A stretch of DNA of 64,000 nucleotides from Helicostylum pulchrum. Lineage: Eukaryota > Mucoromycota > Mucoromycetes > Mucorales > Mucoraceae. Position numbers and translations under genes: made by a program. The notes under the pieces are model-generated. The model made no database searches. It saw only the letters and a list, made by a program, of their open reading frames with translations, and had not been told where the DNA came from. The DNA is taken from NCBI GenBank assembly GCA_025677825.1, contig JAIXMO010000049.1:62001-126000 (forward strand), given 5' to 3'. Positions 1 to 12,882 of the stretch are shown here, piece after piece; positions within the stretch are counted from its first letter, which is position 1; each line of letters opens with the position of its first letter.

Positions 1-1157
1 TTTGACATGTTTTTTAACGATTTGCATTAAAGAGAAGATATTATAAATAGAGTGATTTATATATAGATGGGGGAGGGGGGTTTTTTTTTATTTACTAAAG
101 TACGAGCGTCTAAATTAGTTTGACAAGCACAAAGTGATGGATAATTTAGTTGTGTTTTTTCGGGATGATCATATATCCAGTAGTAACTAAAAACACTGAA
201 CGCGTAATCACTATTTTAAGGTTTTTTTTCTACTAAATTTTTAAAGCGCATTTTCTCGCCCGGTTTTGGTTGCAACACTTTCTTATATGAACAATTTTTA
301 AATATCCATATTCAGTGCTGTAACCGAACACGGTAATAAAAGACTACATTTTACGTAATCGCGTAAATTTAAAAATCACAAAACATGGTTACACGAAAGT
401 GTTTTTTGTCCAAAAATGAAATTTTTAAGTAGTCGTTACTCTTTCAAGTTTTGCACTAAAAGTATGATTTAAAACGGATTAAAAGCGCCTAGAAGAGTAA
501 TTTATCGTCCTTGTTTTTCCCACAAAGATAGGCAAATTGGATCCGTAATAATCGCAAAAAAAAAATCGTGACTTTTGACCAAAAAACAAAAGGGGTTGAC
601 CTCCAAAAATGAAAATCGAAAAAAACAACGTGTTTAATTAAAGATATATCCATTAAAACAATTTTGTATTATACAACTCGGGTCCAAAATCCGTTTCTTG
701 TTTCTTGAAAGTGTAAAAACCATTATTTATTATTACTGCTAAAATTAGCAGTGATTTCTTATAAAGCAATGACATTTAGACAAACAATAGGACTGCTCAT
801 ATGTTATTTTAAGAGCAAGATAATGTACCAAATACACCAAAAACGATAACGTGATTTAATACAAAAAAAAAACCTCACACGGCAAGAAATGGATAAATAA
901 TTTACATAGAAACGATCACGAAAAGAAAAAAAGAAAAACGATTAAAATCTCGATCATTTTACTGATTCATCCTTTTCTTCTTTTTCACCTTACAAAATGA
1001 CCGTAAATAAAAATCAAAAAGGGGAAGCCCAAATTATATCAGAACATAGTAATAAATAATATTCATATATACGTTTTCTTTTATAAATATACCCTGACTT
1101 GTATATCTAGAGGAATATCCTATTTTCGATAAATTTTTAAATATCAAACAACGACTG
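1..1157. other. Intergenic, no gene seen
   Basis: AT-rich sequence with many short A and T runs and no credible coding stretch on either strand. It would hold the 5' region of the DUF2408 gene that starts at 1158. I see no tRNA-like fold or repeat array. Confidence 0.6.
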
Positions 1158-2965
1158 ATGTTGCAAAATCAAAGAGACGATATAAAATCGAAAGATATTG
1201 TACTTATTCAACAACAAGTAGAAGATACTATTCTTGAACTGATGGTACTTCGCCAAGGTGTACTATTTAAACGCGATCATATCAATAACAGAACAGATGA
1301 TGAACTAAATAAAGTATGTCAGCTCATCAGTCTTTGTTTTATGACCATGGGACATTGGCACCAAAGTAAAGTTTTATAGAACGTGCAAAATAAATTGTCG
1401 ATACTTCAAATTTATTTTATTATCTATTTTTTATAGGCCCAGCTATTTTTTGTCAGATCACTGCTATAAAGGTATATTCTTTTATTTGTATATGTTAACC
1501 CACATGCTCATCTCGCCTCTTTTTTTTATTTTTAGAACTGTTTTTATCAGCTTGAAAAAATTGGCATTTACAATGAAAAAATATTAGAACCATATAATAA
1601 AAAATTGAAACAATTGGAGCGTATCTTAACAGAGGATGAAATGAACTATGGGCTCTCAGAACCTATCATGGAACTAGTCGAATATAACTATTCTTTATGC
1701 AGTAGGTAAATTAATAGTATTTGTATTTCTGTTTATACTCAATTTTTATTATTACAGAGAGAATTTATGATCAATTGTTATCTACAATTAAAGATATATC
1801 CCCCGAACTGTAAGTACCATAAGGTTTAACCTATGTTGTATGCTACCTAATATATATATATATACAAATACAGTATACCAATCAGAGATCAACTACTTGA
1901 CATCCGAAATGACCTTGTAGACGTAGTTTTGCGAGATCAATATAACGAACAAGATATTTTACCCATCCAAAAGAAACTATACGATATCGATTCAGTACGC
2001 GGAGAAAACGGCATATTCTTAACAGACCTATCTTTAGCCGGACAAGCAACCTTGGTAGACATTCTAGAGAATAACTTTAGCGCATGTCATGATTTATTAA
2101 ACTCAGAGCATTCTCCCATCATTGAATCTGTTCGTAAACAACTCATTGACGTCAAGAAAGATTTACTCGAGATCGAGGTAGCTAGTAGATGGAGTTTACG
2201 ACAAACTGATTTGTTTCCGTATCAGATACAACTACATGATATCACACGTATGTTACACGAGCAAGTTCAATTTGAAGAAGAGCAAGGAATTATCATGCTT
2301 TCTTATTTACTCTCTACTTGTTACAATATCATTTTGAATTTAATGGGTGAAGGCCCACATATCGAGGAAATTTTGTTGCCGGTTTATAACCAGCTTAACA
2401 CTTTAAGAGATTGTCTAAAGCGATTAAAATCTTTAAATTGTAATTTGGAAGAAGATGAAAAAATGTTGTAAGTAAAAACTATAGTTGCTGTGAAAAATAA
2501 AATGAATAATATTTATTGAATACATATTTTGTAGATACTTACTAAAGTTGCGAAGCATTGATATGATGAGAAAAGACGGTGTCTTTTATGGTGGCGAGGG
2601 AATCAAAATTGAAGGTAAGTCATTCTAGGAATCGATACATTTGTATTAATTTTTACTAACCATATGAAATGATAGGTCAAAGTCAATGCGTATATGTTTT
2701 AGAAGAATGTTACACCATGATCCAAGAATTAAGTGTTGATACTAATCAAGATGAAGAAAATGAGTACGGTGGTATAGAAAAAAAAGAGGAAATAAGCGAT
2801 GAGAGCAGTTACGAAAGTGAAGAGGAGCACAGCGAAGAAGAAAGCGAAGATGATAGTATTGAAGAGAGCATCAAAGATAATATTGACGAGAGCATTGATG
2901 AGAGCACCGCAAAGAGTATCGAAGAAAGGGTTTCGACCATAGAAAATAGAAATAAAAAAGCCTAG
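1158..2965 (+). CDS. DUF2408 / UPF0662 family protein
   Basis: Seven exons join cleanly: 1158-1365, 1437-1471, 1536-1701, 1758-1809, 1874-2467, 2535-2614 and 2676-2965, giving 474 residues. The core (exons 5-7), with its LPIQKKLYDIDSVRGE-like segment and a RKDGVFYGGEG-like motif before an acidic tail, matches my recollection of the fungal DUF2408 (UPF0662) family, of which S. pombe has a member. The protein is largely helical; the C-terminal 75 residues are an unstructured Glu/Ser/Asp repeat. The molecular function of the family is not known to me. The start at 1158 is the first ATG of exon 1; an upstream non-coding exon cannot be excluded. The exon 3/4 junction uses a donor four bases before a competing GTAAAT, because only that choice avoids an in-frame stop. 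Confidence 0.8.
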
Positions 2966-3078
2966 TTATAATTTTTATAGTTGACAGCAATGATGATCTA
3001 CTAGTTTTAACAATAGTTAAATCGACCCTTCTCATAATTAAATATTTTTTTTAAAAAGCGATTTTTATAGGTTCCTAT

Positions 3079-3282
3079 TCAAATAAACACATGTCTTACA
3101 TATGCTTGTGTCCTATAGGATTTTTTTTTAAAAAAAAAAATTGATTCGTACAAGACGACGCTTCTTTCTTTTCTATTTTCCCCTGTTGGTTTTCTTGACA
3201 CCAGTTGTTCTGTGGACTGCCGTTTACCAAATGTTAAAAGGTCTTTAAATGTTACACTAATATTAGTTTCTTTTTCCGCCAT
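3079..3282 (-). CDS. Possible small protein, unknown
   Basis: A short minus-strand frame starts with ATG at 3282 in good context (GCCATGG-like on the minus strand) and is divergent from the mannosidase gene by about 100 bp. A candidate intron of the local type (GTACGA donor, T-run, A-run, CCTATAG acceptor, near 3112-3154) would keep the same frame and give about 54 residues; unspliced it is 67. The first 45 residues look protein-like rather than low-complexity. I recognise no family. It may be a real micro-gene or a chance frame. Confidence 0.3.
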   Translation of the reverse strand: MAEKETNISVTFKDLLTFGKRQSTEQLVSRKPTGENRKERSVVLYESIFFFKKKSYRTQAYVRHVFI

Positions 3283-3383
3283 TTAGTACTACTTTCTTTA
3301 GTAAATAGGAGTTCATCCTAAAAAAAAAAGGCCCTTTTCTTCCTTTTTTCCTTTTTTTTTCCCTGAAAAAGAAAAAAAAAACT

Positions 3384-5851
3384 ATGGGACTCTCAACTTA
3401 TTCCTCCAAATTTCCTAAAAGATGGAAACTATTTATTGTATTAGTTGGTATTTTATTAATCGTATCACAAATCTATTATATCTTTACAACACCTTCGAAA
3501 CAGGAATCGATACCGTTAGATGTTGAAAGGTCACATAATTCAAATCAACCGATGGGTGGTGACAAATTACCTAAAGTACATGATCCAATTATTAAGACCC
3601 CTCCCAGACACTCCATCTTGACAGGTTTTGGTGGCTTCAAATCAAAATTACCTCAACTTCAACACGATTTTAGCCCTGAACCTGTTGTATATACCAAGTT
3701 GAGAGAAAGTAGAAGAAATGCAATTAAAAAATCTTTTTTACATGGATGGACAGGATACAGTAAGTTTAACATATTATCCTTCTGAAGATAGGTCATTTAT
3801 ATATATATATATTGGTTAATAGAGACATACGCTATGGGACACGACGAATTAAAACCATTATCAAATAAACCCAAAACCACATTCGGAGGATGGGGTGCCA
3901 CCATGGTAGATTCGCTTAGTACATTAGTCATTATGGATTTAACCGACGAGTTTTTAAACGTGATGCCTCGTATCAGTAAAATTAATTTTAGAGTGGATCA
4001 GGATATTAGTGTATTTGAATCAATTATTCGTTACTTGGGTGGCTTTATTAGTGCTTTTGAATTAGGTGAAAGAAAGCAAGATATGTTGATCCAAAAGGCC
4101 GAAAAGCTAGCTCAAGAACTTTTACCTGCTTTTGATACTCCCTCAGGGTTTCCTTATCATCTTTGGAATCCTGCAAAGTAAGTACTACACAACAACAACA
4201 ACAAAATGTCATAGTGTTTTTATATATATGTGTATATATAGGAATACATCTACAAATCAAGAGACTTTATTTGCAGAAGTGGGTACGTTTCAGCTTGAAT
4301 TTATGATGCTTTCCCAACTCACTGGAAATACTATTTATGGAGAAAAGGTGACATACCCAAATTAAGCATACGACAATGTGAATACTCATGTGAGACTAAT
4401 TTTTTTTAAAAAAAAAATAGGCTCAACAAGTTACGGATTTCCTAGATTCTATGGGATACGAACAAGGTGTTTATATTAAAGGTTTATACCCAACTGCATT
4501 GGATACACACAAAGGAAGATTTAAAGATGGTAATTCGTATAAAATATTATAAAATATATGATCGGTTATTAAATAAGATCCATCAAATTGGATATTAGCT
4601 ATTAGTACATTTGGTGCCATGGGAGATAGTACATTTGAGGTAAAGAAAGATTTTTTTTTTTTTTTGAAAAAGATATGAATTCAATCTGACCCTCTTCTTT
4701 TATTTAATAGTATTTCCTCAAAGAATATTTACTAATGGATGGTTCTGTCCCTCAGTATGGTAGAATGTGTAAGTTTCGGGCTTAATAATTTGTACGACCT
4801 TTATAATTTACGCAACGATGTTTTTTTAGATACTGAATCTATCAATGCCATGAAGAAACATATGCTTAGACAAGTGCCGGGATACGATCTTTTATTATTA
4901 CCACCTTTCGATACACAACACATGAATCATAGAAATTCAATGGATCATTTGGTACATATGCTACTTAAAAAAAAAAGGATATCTACTTACAAAAAAAATT
5001 TTTTTGACGAGTCTAGACTTGTTTTGTACCTGGTATGCTTGCAATGGGTGCAGTTACATTCAACCAACCGGAAGATATGATAATCGCTAAAGGAATTTTG
5101 GAAACATGTGTATTTATGTACCGTACGACGGAAACAGGATTAAGTCCTGAGAACTGGGCATTAGGAAAGACGGAAGAATACAATCCAGTTACTTATAACA
5201 AGACCAAATCCGAACTAGAAAAGCTTCGTAATTGGTGGTATGATGATGAATTGGTCAACCCATTAATTTTAGAGAAGACCGAAAGAGAGTCTCAAAATGA
5301 ACTTCCCGTACACAAAAAGAAGGATGAGACTCGTGTTGTAACAGAATATTCTACAAACTATAAACTCCCCCCTGTTAAAAAGAGACCAGAGTCATTATAT
5401 TTCGATGATAAGAGGTACCTTTTACGCCCTGAAACTGTTGAAAGTTTATTTATCTTGTATAGAATGACAGGCGATCAAAAGTACCAGGTAAATCGCTTTT
5501 TGTTTTGCATATTGAAAATCTTTCTAAATATATATATGTATATATGTACTACAGGAATATGGATGGGAAATTTATGAATCAATTGAAAAATGGTGTAAAA
5601 CAAAGAGTGCTTATGCTTCTGTACGTAACGTAGAAAGAACACCAGGAGAAGAAGATGAGGAAACAGAGGGTTTTAATCAAATAGATTCGATGGAAACCTT
5701 TCTTTTTGCCGAAACTTTTAAATACCTTTACCTTTTATTCAGTCCTCCCGAAATACTTTCTCTAGACAAATTCATCTTTAATACAGAGGCTCATCCATTT
5801 GTGAGAAAGCATTGGAACTGGGATAAGATATTAAAGAAGGATGATGTTTAA
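3384..5851 (+). CDS. Class I alpha-1,2-mannosidase (GH47), ER/Golgi type II membrane protein
   Basis: Nine exons (3384-3759, 3823-4177, 4242-4347, 4421-4529, 4578-4639, 4711-4768, 4830-4951, 5017-5487, 5555-5851) encode 651 residues. Residues about 13-32 form a single N-terminal signal anchor, so the catalytic domain should face the ER or Golgi lumen. GH47 hallmarks are present: FGGWGATMVDSL (about 146-157), TCFVPGMLAMG, an LRPETVES...YRMTGDQKYQ...GWEIYE block, and the C-terminal TEAHP motif (630-634) that coordinates calcium in this family. The enzyme trims alpha-1,2-mannose from N-glycans (Man9 to Man8 in the ER enzyme). Whether it is the ER Mns1 type or a Golgi type cannot be settled here. 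The short intervening introns carry the usual local T and A runs. Confidence 0.95.
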
Positions 5852-6035
5852 ATTCTCCCCTTTTTTTTTCTAGAAATAGAACTGTATAGATTATCATAAT
5901 AAGCATGTGTATTACCAGCTTAATTTGTGTAAAACAGAAACAAATAAATAATTGCTACACAAATGTGAAAGCTGCTGCTAAGTAATAAAACCTTATGAAA
6001 AAGAATTTGTAGTAGACATGAACCTGAGATTTTTA

Positions 6036-8363
6036 TTATAAACTATTTTTAGATCCAAGCAGTAAAAAACTGCCATTTGGCAAAACCTCACCGACCATAT
6101 TCGTATTGAACCAACCATCAGGATGAATAGCATCCATAGAGGCCTCGATATTATTCCAATAGCCTACAAAAACATTATTACCGCGCACATGAATTTCGCC
6201 TCTTGGATTCGGTAAATCTTCAGCCGTAAACTCATTATAATTGACCAATTTAATTTCCATAGCGGGCAAGGGAGGACCCACTAATTTTTTCTCTGGCATA
6301 TAGTCATAGACTACGGTAGCTGTTATACCGGAACTAGTTTCCGTACGACTGAACGTTTTAATTAATTGTGAACCCAACACTGCGCGATAAAACGAGCCTA
6401 GATTGACCTTGTTATTATCGGTGCCGTCATCATCCATATACAGCATCCGTACGTGTCCTCCAAACATCTTTTGTCGAATATCTCTAAAGACCAACATATC
6501 ATACATGCAATCCGAAACCAACCTACCTTCCAAATGGTATCTATTTTTTCTATCAATACCGCGTTGAAATATAAACGAGTTACCGTACTTGTTGGCAATT
6601 AATTTCTGTACTTGTTTTAAAAATGGCGCTCCACTAAGTAAGGTATGTTTCAATAGTTTATAAGTAAGGTAAATAAATAAATAAACATTATATATATACC
6701 TGGAGTATATTGTAGGTTTTAACTCTTTTATAGAAAATAATATAGTTTCTACATCTAAATTAAAATCATTGTGTGATATTTTATCTTCAAACGCAATAGA
6801 ACCGCCTAAATAGGTAGTTAATGCTTGCAGTACATAACCAAGTACGTTATCTATTATAAATTCGTTGAGTAAATAAGTAGAATACTTTTTTTTTTTTACT
6901 ATATTTTATACCTATTGCAAAACTATGCATCAGTCTGTCTTTTGACGTGATCTTGTGATTATTTGGTGGATGTACGTTATAACTTGCTGAATATACGAAA
7001 AATTAAATTAGAATATATACAAGTAATGAAATATATGTCAACTTACAAATGGCAGATAAGAGATTCTAATTGGTAGATATACAAATATTAATTACCGTTT
7101 AACTGTATAAAATGAATTGTTTAAATAGACTATTTTACCTTGTGTGTTAATACTACACCAAGTGGCTTTTGATCATCATGATCATTACTACGGATAATCT
7201 ATTTTTTTTCTCTAATTAGTATAAATCATTTGACATTTTCCAAAAAAAAAACTTGCATTATTTTTGGGGTTACTACTGTAATACACACTAGCAATTGAAT
7301 CATGTGCTTTTTTGTTAATAACTAGTTAGTGCTAATAAAAAATAAAAAAAAAAGACTTTTTTTTTACTCAGTAAGTTTGATCTATCAATCAATTTCTCTT
7401 GACCCAACTTCTTTAAAGCTTGTAAACTATAAACAAAGACGCCAAAATAATTTATTTCGCTTTCTTCTTGGCTATCAACGACAATAATGTATTTGACAGA
7501 CGTTCCTTCAATTACTTGCAAAGTGAAATCTAAATGGGTTTGATCGATGACCATGGTAGTTAATAGAGTATTTCGTATGACATAAAGTAGATGAGAAGAT
7601 GTGGCCTGAGCGGCAATAGGGATTGTCACAAGACCACCCCAATGACAAGCTAAATTAGATTTATTAAGTATAATATACCTTTTTTTTTTATACATGTATA
7701 TGTGTGTGTATTTACCTATTTCAGTCATAAACGCATCTTTTTTATCCCCAAAAAAAAGGGAGGGTAAGTTTTTAAAAGGAAAATAACTATAAGGGTATAA
7801 TACCTGGTGAAGTTGAAGCATATATTCCCACAAACGAATTACTCTTTCCGGAACAAGCGACAAGATTTGCTACATGAACTAAACCTGAAAAAACCGATTG
7901 AATAATACTGATTGATTCATCTAATTTATTCTAATTAATATCGCGTTTTTTTGTTTTGTTTTACGTTTATATACTTGCGATACTTATTCTATTTATAAAA
8001 AAAAAGAGTTTAACAGACAATTTTTTTATTAAAGAAAAGACTTACCCAAATCACTTGTTGATTATGCACTCGAACACCGAGAAATGGGTTCGCTTTGAAT
8101 CTTTTAAAAGCGACTTGATAGAGCTCGCTCAAGGTCTTTATAGACTGGTCATTAAAAGAAAGTAAAGGGGCGCCACTAGGATACATTCTTGATTTGATAG
8201 TGGCACTTTCTTCTGCATAGCGAAGAGACGAGAACTCTCCTTGACTATTTATAACAATAGGATGGGCATCAGGATGTCTTCCATTTTGAATTGCAATAAT
8301 TGAAGCTGCACTAAATATTGTTGTTAATAATATATAACTAAGAGCGTTTAATTCTATCGTCAT
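6036..8363 (-). CDS. Acyl-CoA-synthetase-like protein lacking adenylation motifs (putative pseudoenzyme)
   Basis: Ten exons close in phase: 8363-8046, 7930-7804, 7736-7716, 7649-7368, 7321-7287, 7198-7139, 7065-7047, 6986-6912, 6850-6700, 6633-6036; 541 residues. The order and spacing match long-chain acyl-CoA synthetases (NPFLGVR, FVGIYA, CHWGGLVTIPI, KPLGVVLTHKN, NPRGEIHVRGNNVFVGYW, DGWFNT). However the key motifs are all changed: the P-loop (YTSGTTG-PKG) reads SNDHDDQKPLG, the YGQTE motif reads FSRTE, HTGD reads NTNM, and the chain stops at GSKNSL where DRKKN should begin, so the C-terminal lid is missing. Only 184 bases separate its stop from the converging mannosidase, leaving no room for the lid. 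It cannot be a normal ligase as read. The exon 5/6 boundary, next to the P-loop, is the least certain. Confidence 0.75.
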
Positions 8364-8594
8364 TTTTATTTATGAATGTATAAAGAAGGGAACAAACACA
8401 GTTTTTATTTATTTTTTTGAGCTTTATAACACCAATTAATACACGTGATGAATAATGAATGGGGTGTTTCTTTAAAAAAGTGTCTGTGTGTGGGTGAGGG
8501 TGTGGGTGGGGGAAAAGAGTAGGGGGAGGTAGGCGTTATTTTATTAACTTTTTTTTTTATAATACATTATATGATACATTTATAATTTGTTGTT

Positions 8595-10832
8595 TTAAAA
8601 CAATTGATTTAATAGATTTGGATCGCTTGTAAAATCGTCCATGCCTGCATTGACGACATTTTGATATTTTGTCATAAAGTCGACAACAGCAGTAGCACTA
8701 TTATTACTAGAATCGTTTTGATTTAATAAGAATAAACCATTTTCATCGTTTTTTAAAAGAAGAGCTTGTTGATAGAATGTCATGAGGGACTCAGGACTAG
8801 GAGTATTTTGATAGGATAAGTTTTGGCTGGTATTACTACTACTGCCTTCACTCAAGACATCATCAACATTTAATGGTAAAGAAGCCAATATTAAGTCATC
8901 AAACATATTTCCATCAAATGGTGTAATCAAATTGTTTTGTTGTTCTTCTTCTTCGGCAGGAGGTGAAAAACAGTAATCATGAAAGTCAAGTGTTACAGTT
9001 GTACCTGAATAACAAGATTGATTTGAATCTCGACGTGTTCTCTTTGATAAGGTAGAATCTAATTCTGCTAAAGCGTCCATAGTTAAAGGTATGTAATTTT
9101 CTTCGAGTTTTATAATGGGTGATGTAGACGGTGGTTGTGATGAATGGTGTAGTTGTGATTGTAGTGGTAGAGGAGGATGAGAAGAAGATGGTAAAGTTAA
9201 TTCAGAAGGAGACGGTGTTGTTGAAGGTGGAGGTGGTGGTGGTGGTGATGGTGGAGGTGGTGGAGGAACATAAGGTTGTGGAGCGATTCTTGAAGCATAT
9301 TTACGTGGTTTTAAATCAGCAGTAAATTGATTTCTAAATGTATCCAAAGCTCTTTGTAATAAATTTTTTTTATTGGCTAATTGTCTTGGATTTAACCAAG
9401 CTAATTTCCAACCAATTTCATTACATTTGGCTTCATCCAATCTACGTTGGGTAACACAAGGAGTATCTGAAGTAATATGCATTGCTCTAGGAAATACACA
9501 ATTGTTCTTTCTAAAGGCAATATCAACAGCGTCCAATACAACTGATTCAATATTAATTCTAATTCTACACTTGATGTTGGCATCTTCAATTAAAATTGTT
9601 TTTGGTGCTTTTTCAATGGTATCATGGCTTGTTTTAGCAGACTTTGGTGGTTGATTATCGTCCGTATCTCGATGCTTTCGTTTACGTAAAGTACCCTTTA
9701 ATAATTTCTCTTGACGTGCTACTCTACGTGATCTCATACTTGGGTATCGGTTTCGATAAGAATCAACTGCTCTTTGAATTAATCCTCTCTTTCCTGCAAT
9801 TTCTTCTAAATTAAGGTACGCAAGTTTCCAGCCTAATACATTACATTCCGTTTCATATGCCCAGCGATTACCACGATACGTTTCTCTTGGTAAGTTAGCT
9901 CTTGGATAAACCTAGTAATTAAAAAAAAAATTTTTTTTTTAGTATTAATTTTATATATATATATATTGTATACGCTTACACAATTTTCTTTTTTAAATTT
10001 ATCATCCAATATACTTGTATCAACTTTATCAAGATCAGTTCGAATGCAATAACGACGTAAAGTACGGTGGTGTGAGTAGACAAAACTAACCCATTCAATA
10101 CCCTCTTTTAACTCAGTAGTGGGTTCATGACTAGATAAAAATGGAGATGGAGTAGTGGGTGGCTTGGCCCCATTGGAAGTGGTAGTAGTAGTAGTAGTTG
10201 ATTTCGATTGTTGTTGTGGTTGTTGCTGTTGAGTATTAGGTTGTGAGTTAGATAAAGATTTATTTGGTTGGGATGACGATGATTTATTTGTTGTTGTTGT
10301 TGTTGTCGATATGGCATCGGCCAAAGCTTTTGCGACTTGCGTAGCTGTTGAATTCCAAGGAGGTTCTTGTAGAGCAACAGATGATGAATGGTCAATGGGT
10401 GAATTAGGTGTACATGTGGTCACTGCAGATAAGATGGGAGTATTTTCAATAGTTTGAGTTTCTGTAACAGTTGTCATATCTAATATAGATATTAAATTAG
10501 AACATTCTTTGTGTTCACATATATACAGAATGGTTTTTTTTTTTTTTTTTTTTTTTTTTGTTACCTTGGTCTTTTGTTGGTTTAAGTTTACGTTCCTTAA
10601 TTTTATTGACTGCCTGTTCAATTATATTTAACTGTTCAGTAGATAAAGTCTCTAATAATGTTTCAGCTGACTCTGTAGGATGAACAAGGTCATTAATACA
10701 AAGTTGAAGCTCAGGATTATGTGGCAATGTTTCATTTATTATCGCAGCGTAAGACGATAGTGTCATCATATCATCATTTATAGTGGTTGTTGTAGTATTC
10801 ACTACGGAGTGGGGTGGATTTTGAACTATCAT
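8595..10832 (-). CDS. Putative transcription regulator with two tandem copies of a fungal domain (DUF8032-like)
   Basis: Three exons (10832-10565, 10479-9980, 9911-8595) give 694 residues. Two copies of the same about 100-residue domain are visible: copy A at about 217-330 (WVSFVYSHH...CVYPRANLP...ECNVLGWKLAYLN...QRAVDSYRNRYPSMRSRRV) and copy B at about 359-450 (CRIRINIES...CVFPRA...KCNEIGWKLAWLN...QRALDTFRNQF). Between them lies a basic RKRKHR stretch that could be a nuclear signal. Flanks are Gln-, Ser/Thr- and Pro-rich, with a polyproline tract near 467-482 and an acidic Asn/Ser-rich C-terminus resembling an activation domain. I recall this domain as a fungal family of unknown function (DUF8032), common in Mucoromycota; the family number is from memory. 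A transcription role is inference from composition. Confidence 0.75.
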
Positions 10833-12463
10833 AAATTTTTTTTTAAAGAAAGATAAAGAAGAACGGAATAATAAAAAGGCGCGTTTTTTTTATTTATTTA
10901 TTTTTTCCTTCTATTTCTTCTAAAATATAAAAAAAAAAACGAGTCCAAAAAAAGAGACGATGCTGACTTTATATGTGTGTAAACTGGGCGGAGATCTTTA
11001 ATATTAACATTATGTGTCTTTTTTTTTTGTTTAAAAAGAAGGGATTGCATATTGTTTGCAAAAGAAAAACATTTTTAGCGAAATTTCAATAAAGTAGCAT
11101 CCAGATTATGCCGATCCCCATGATTACTTTTTTTTTTCCCAGTGCACGTTGTATTGGCGCTGTCATACAATTACTATGGCACGTAGCAAAACCAAAAAAA
11201 AAAAAAAACCGTGTTACACACCCTTCTTAAAAAGATATTATCACTATTCTATTCTCCTACAATTTCCAAGCGTGTCTTCTCGTCAAAGCTGCATTAAAAA
11301 TCATTCTAGATTAGCGCAATGCATTATGCATTATAAAACACGCTATTTCTTTCTAAAAAAAATAAAAAGTACGCGGCGTATATTTTATCGTTTTTTTCGG
11401 AATATTTTTTTTTTGAGTAATTCAAAAAAAGTGTATTATGGTAAACCCCATCTCCGCCGTAATTCTTTCTTTTGTGTAAGCTACTTAAATTTGTTATCAA
11501 TATTTTGATATGTAGCCGCGAGTTATTTCAGCACGTTCTACCGAGTTTTTTTTCTTTTTCTTTTTTACGTTCTTACTCGCGCAATATAATACAAGTTATT
11601 AGCAGGGCAGTCAAGTTCTCAAAATATAGTTGGCTCAGGAACTTTTTTTTGCGGGGGAGGGGGTCCAGCTGTAAGCCAAGTGGTACGGGTAACTACAAGT
11701 ACCAGTGCCTATGCGTAATTTTTTTTAGAGTGTAGTACAATAAGATAAAAAGACATAAATATAAACAGGTTAAAGAGCTGTCATTCTAGCTTTTGTAAAT
11801 CTATCAATTGCACGCATTATCACTTTATTTTCATGTGTCAATACACGAACGACGATTAAAATGTACGCCCCTTTGAAACACTATTTCCCCTGAGAGTAAA
11901 AGGTTTCTGAAACAAACGGATTAAAAAAATCCAGCCTTTGGAAACTTCCTACTTGAAAGACTAATAGTATTTTTTCTCTCTTTGTATATTTAATACGTTT
12001 ACTTAAAAACACATAAAAACTCTGACTTCCTTTTTTCTCTGCGTGTACAAAAAGGGTGTTTTTAAAAAAATTAATACCGCCACTTATGATGTGTAACATG
12101 ACTTTTTACGGGTTTTTTTTTGCATGCAGAGTAGACGATCGTCTATTTCTTGCAGCATAAAAAAGGTCTTTAATAAAAACCCCAGTCTAACATATCTTCT
12201 ATATATAAAATTGATGAATGTAATGATCATATATCTCCTTTTCTTTTTAAAAAAAATAGATGTTGTCTTATCTGTTCCACTTCCAAAAAAGAACCATGAT
12301 CATAAAAAAATAGCTTTTTTGATTAAGCGGTCACGCTAGAGTCACACGGGGAAAGCGTAGCAAGAGAGAGAAAGAGAGAGAGTAATGTTTATATCCAAAA
12401 CCGTACGGCCTGTTTGACCTTTTTTTTTTTTACCCATTCAACTTTTTTTTTCTAATTGTCATT
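10833..12463. other. Divergent promoter region, no gene seen
   Basis: About 1.6 kb between the divergent DUF8032-like gene (minus) and the SUMO ligase gene (plus). It is rich in T and A runs; short frames inside it are homopolymer-driven and show no protein-like composition. A GA microsatellite lies near 12364-12381 just before the SUMO ligase start. Confidence 0.5.
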
Positions 12464-12845
12464 ATGAGTATTTTACCAGTAAGTTTCTTTTAAAAAAAAG
12501 GCACAATGTTTTTTTTTTAAAATAGTAAAAAAAGAACATTGTTTATATGTCAAAAAAAAAGGAATATTAAAAAAAAAATTTAGTCATTACAAGCCGATCT
12601 TAAAAAAGCTACAGTCAAAGAACTTATAGACTGCATTAGAGTCATTAACAAAAAGATCAATCCATATCAGAATTTAACGCACTCTGGTCGAAAGGATGAA
12701 ATAGTTCACCGATTAGTATCTTTTATTGAGGGCCTTTTAACACAAAATCGAGAAGAAACTTTAATAACACTTGTTCGAATCGTAAACGAAAATGCTTATA
12801 AAAAGTAAGTGGTTTCTTTTTTTTTTATTTTTTTTTATAACCAAC

Positions 12846-12882
<37 letters not shown>

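Noticed and set aside
8487..8525. TG/GGGTG-rich patch resembling telomeric repeat
   Set aside because: Short, irregular and located between two genes; no repeat unit is maintained.
9131..9654. Plus-strand frames opposite the DUF8032-like gene
   Set aside because: They are the antisense of Pro-rich and conserved coding sequence and show Val-rich, non-natural composition.
10108..10395. Minus-strand frame rich in Asn, Leu and Gln
   Set aside because: Out-of-frame reading of the Gln/Thr repeat region of the DUF8032-like gene.
11149..11735. Two plus-strand frames in the 10.8-12.5 kb intergenic region
   Set aside because: Lys/Phe-rich translation of A and T runs; no domain, no splice structure.
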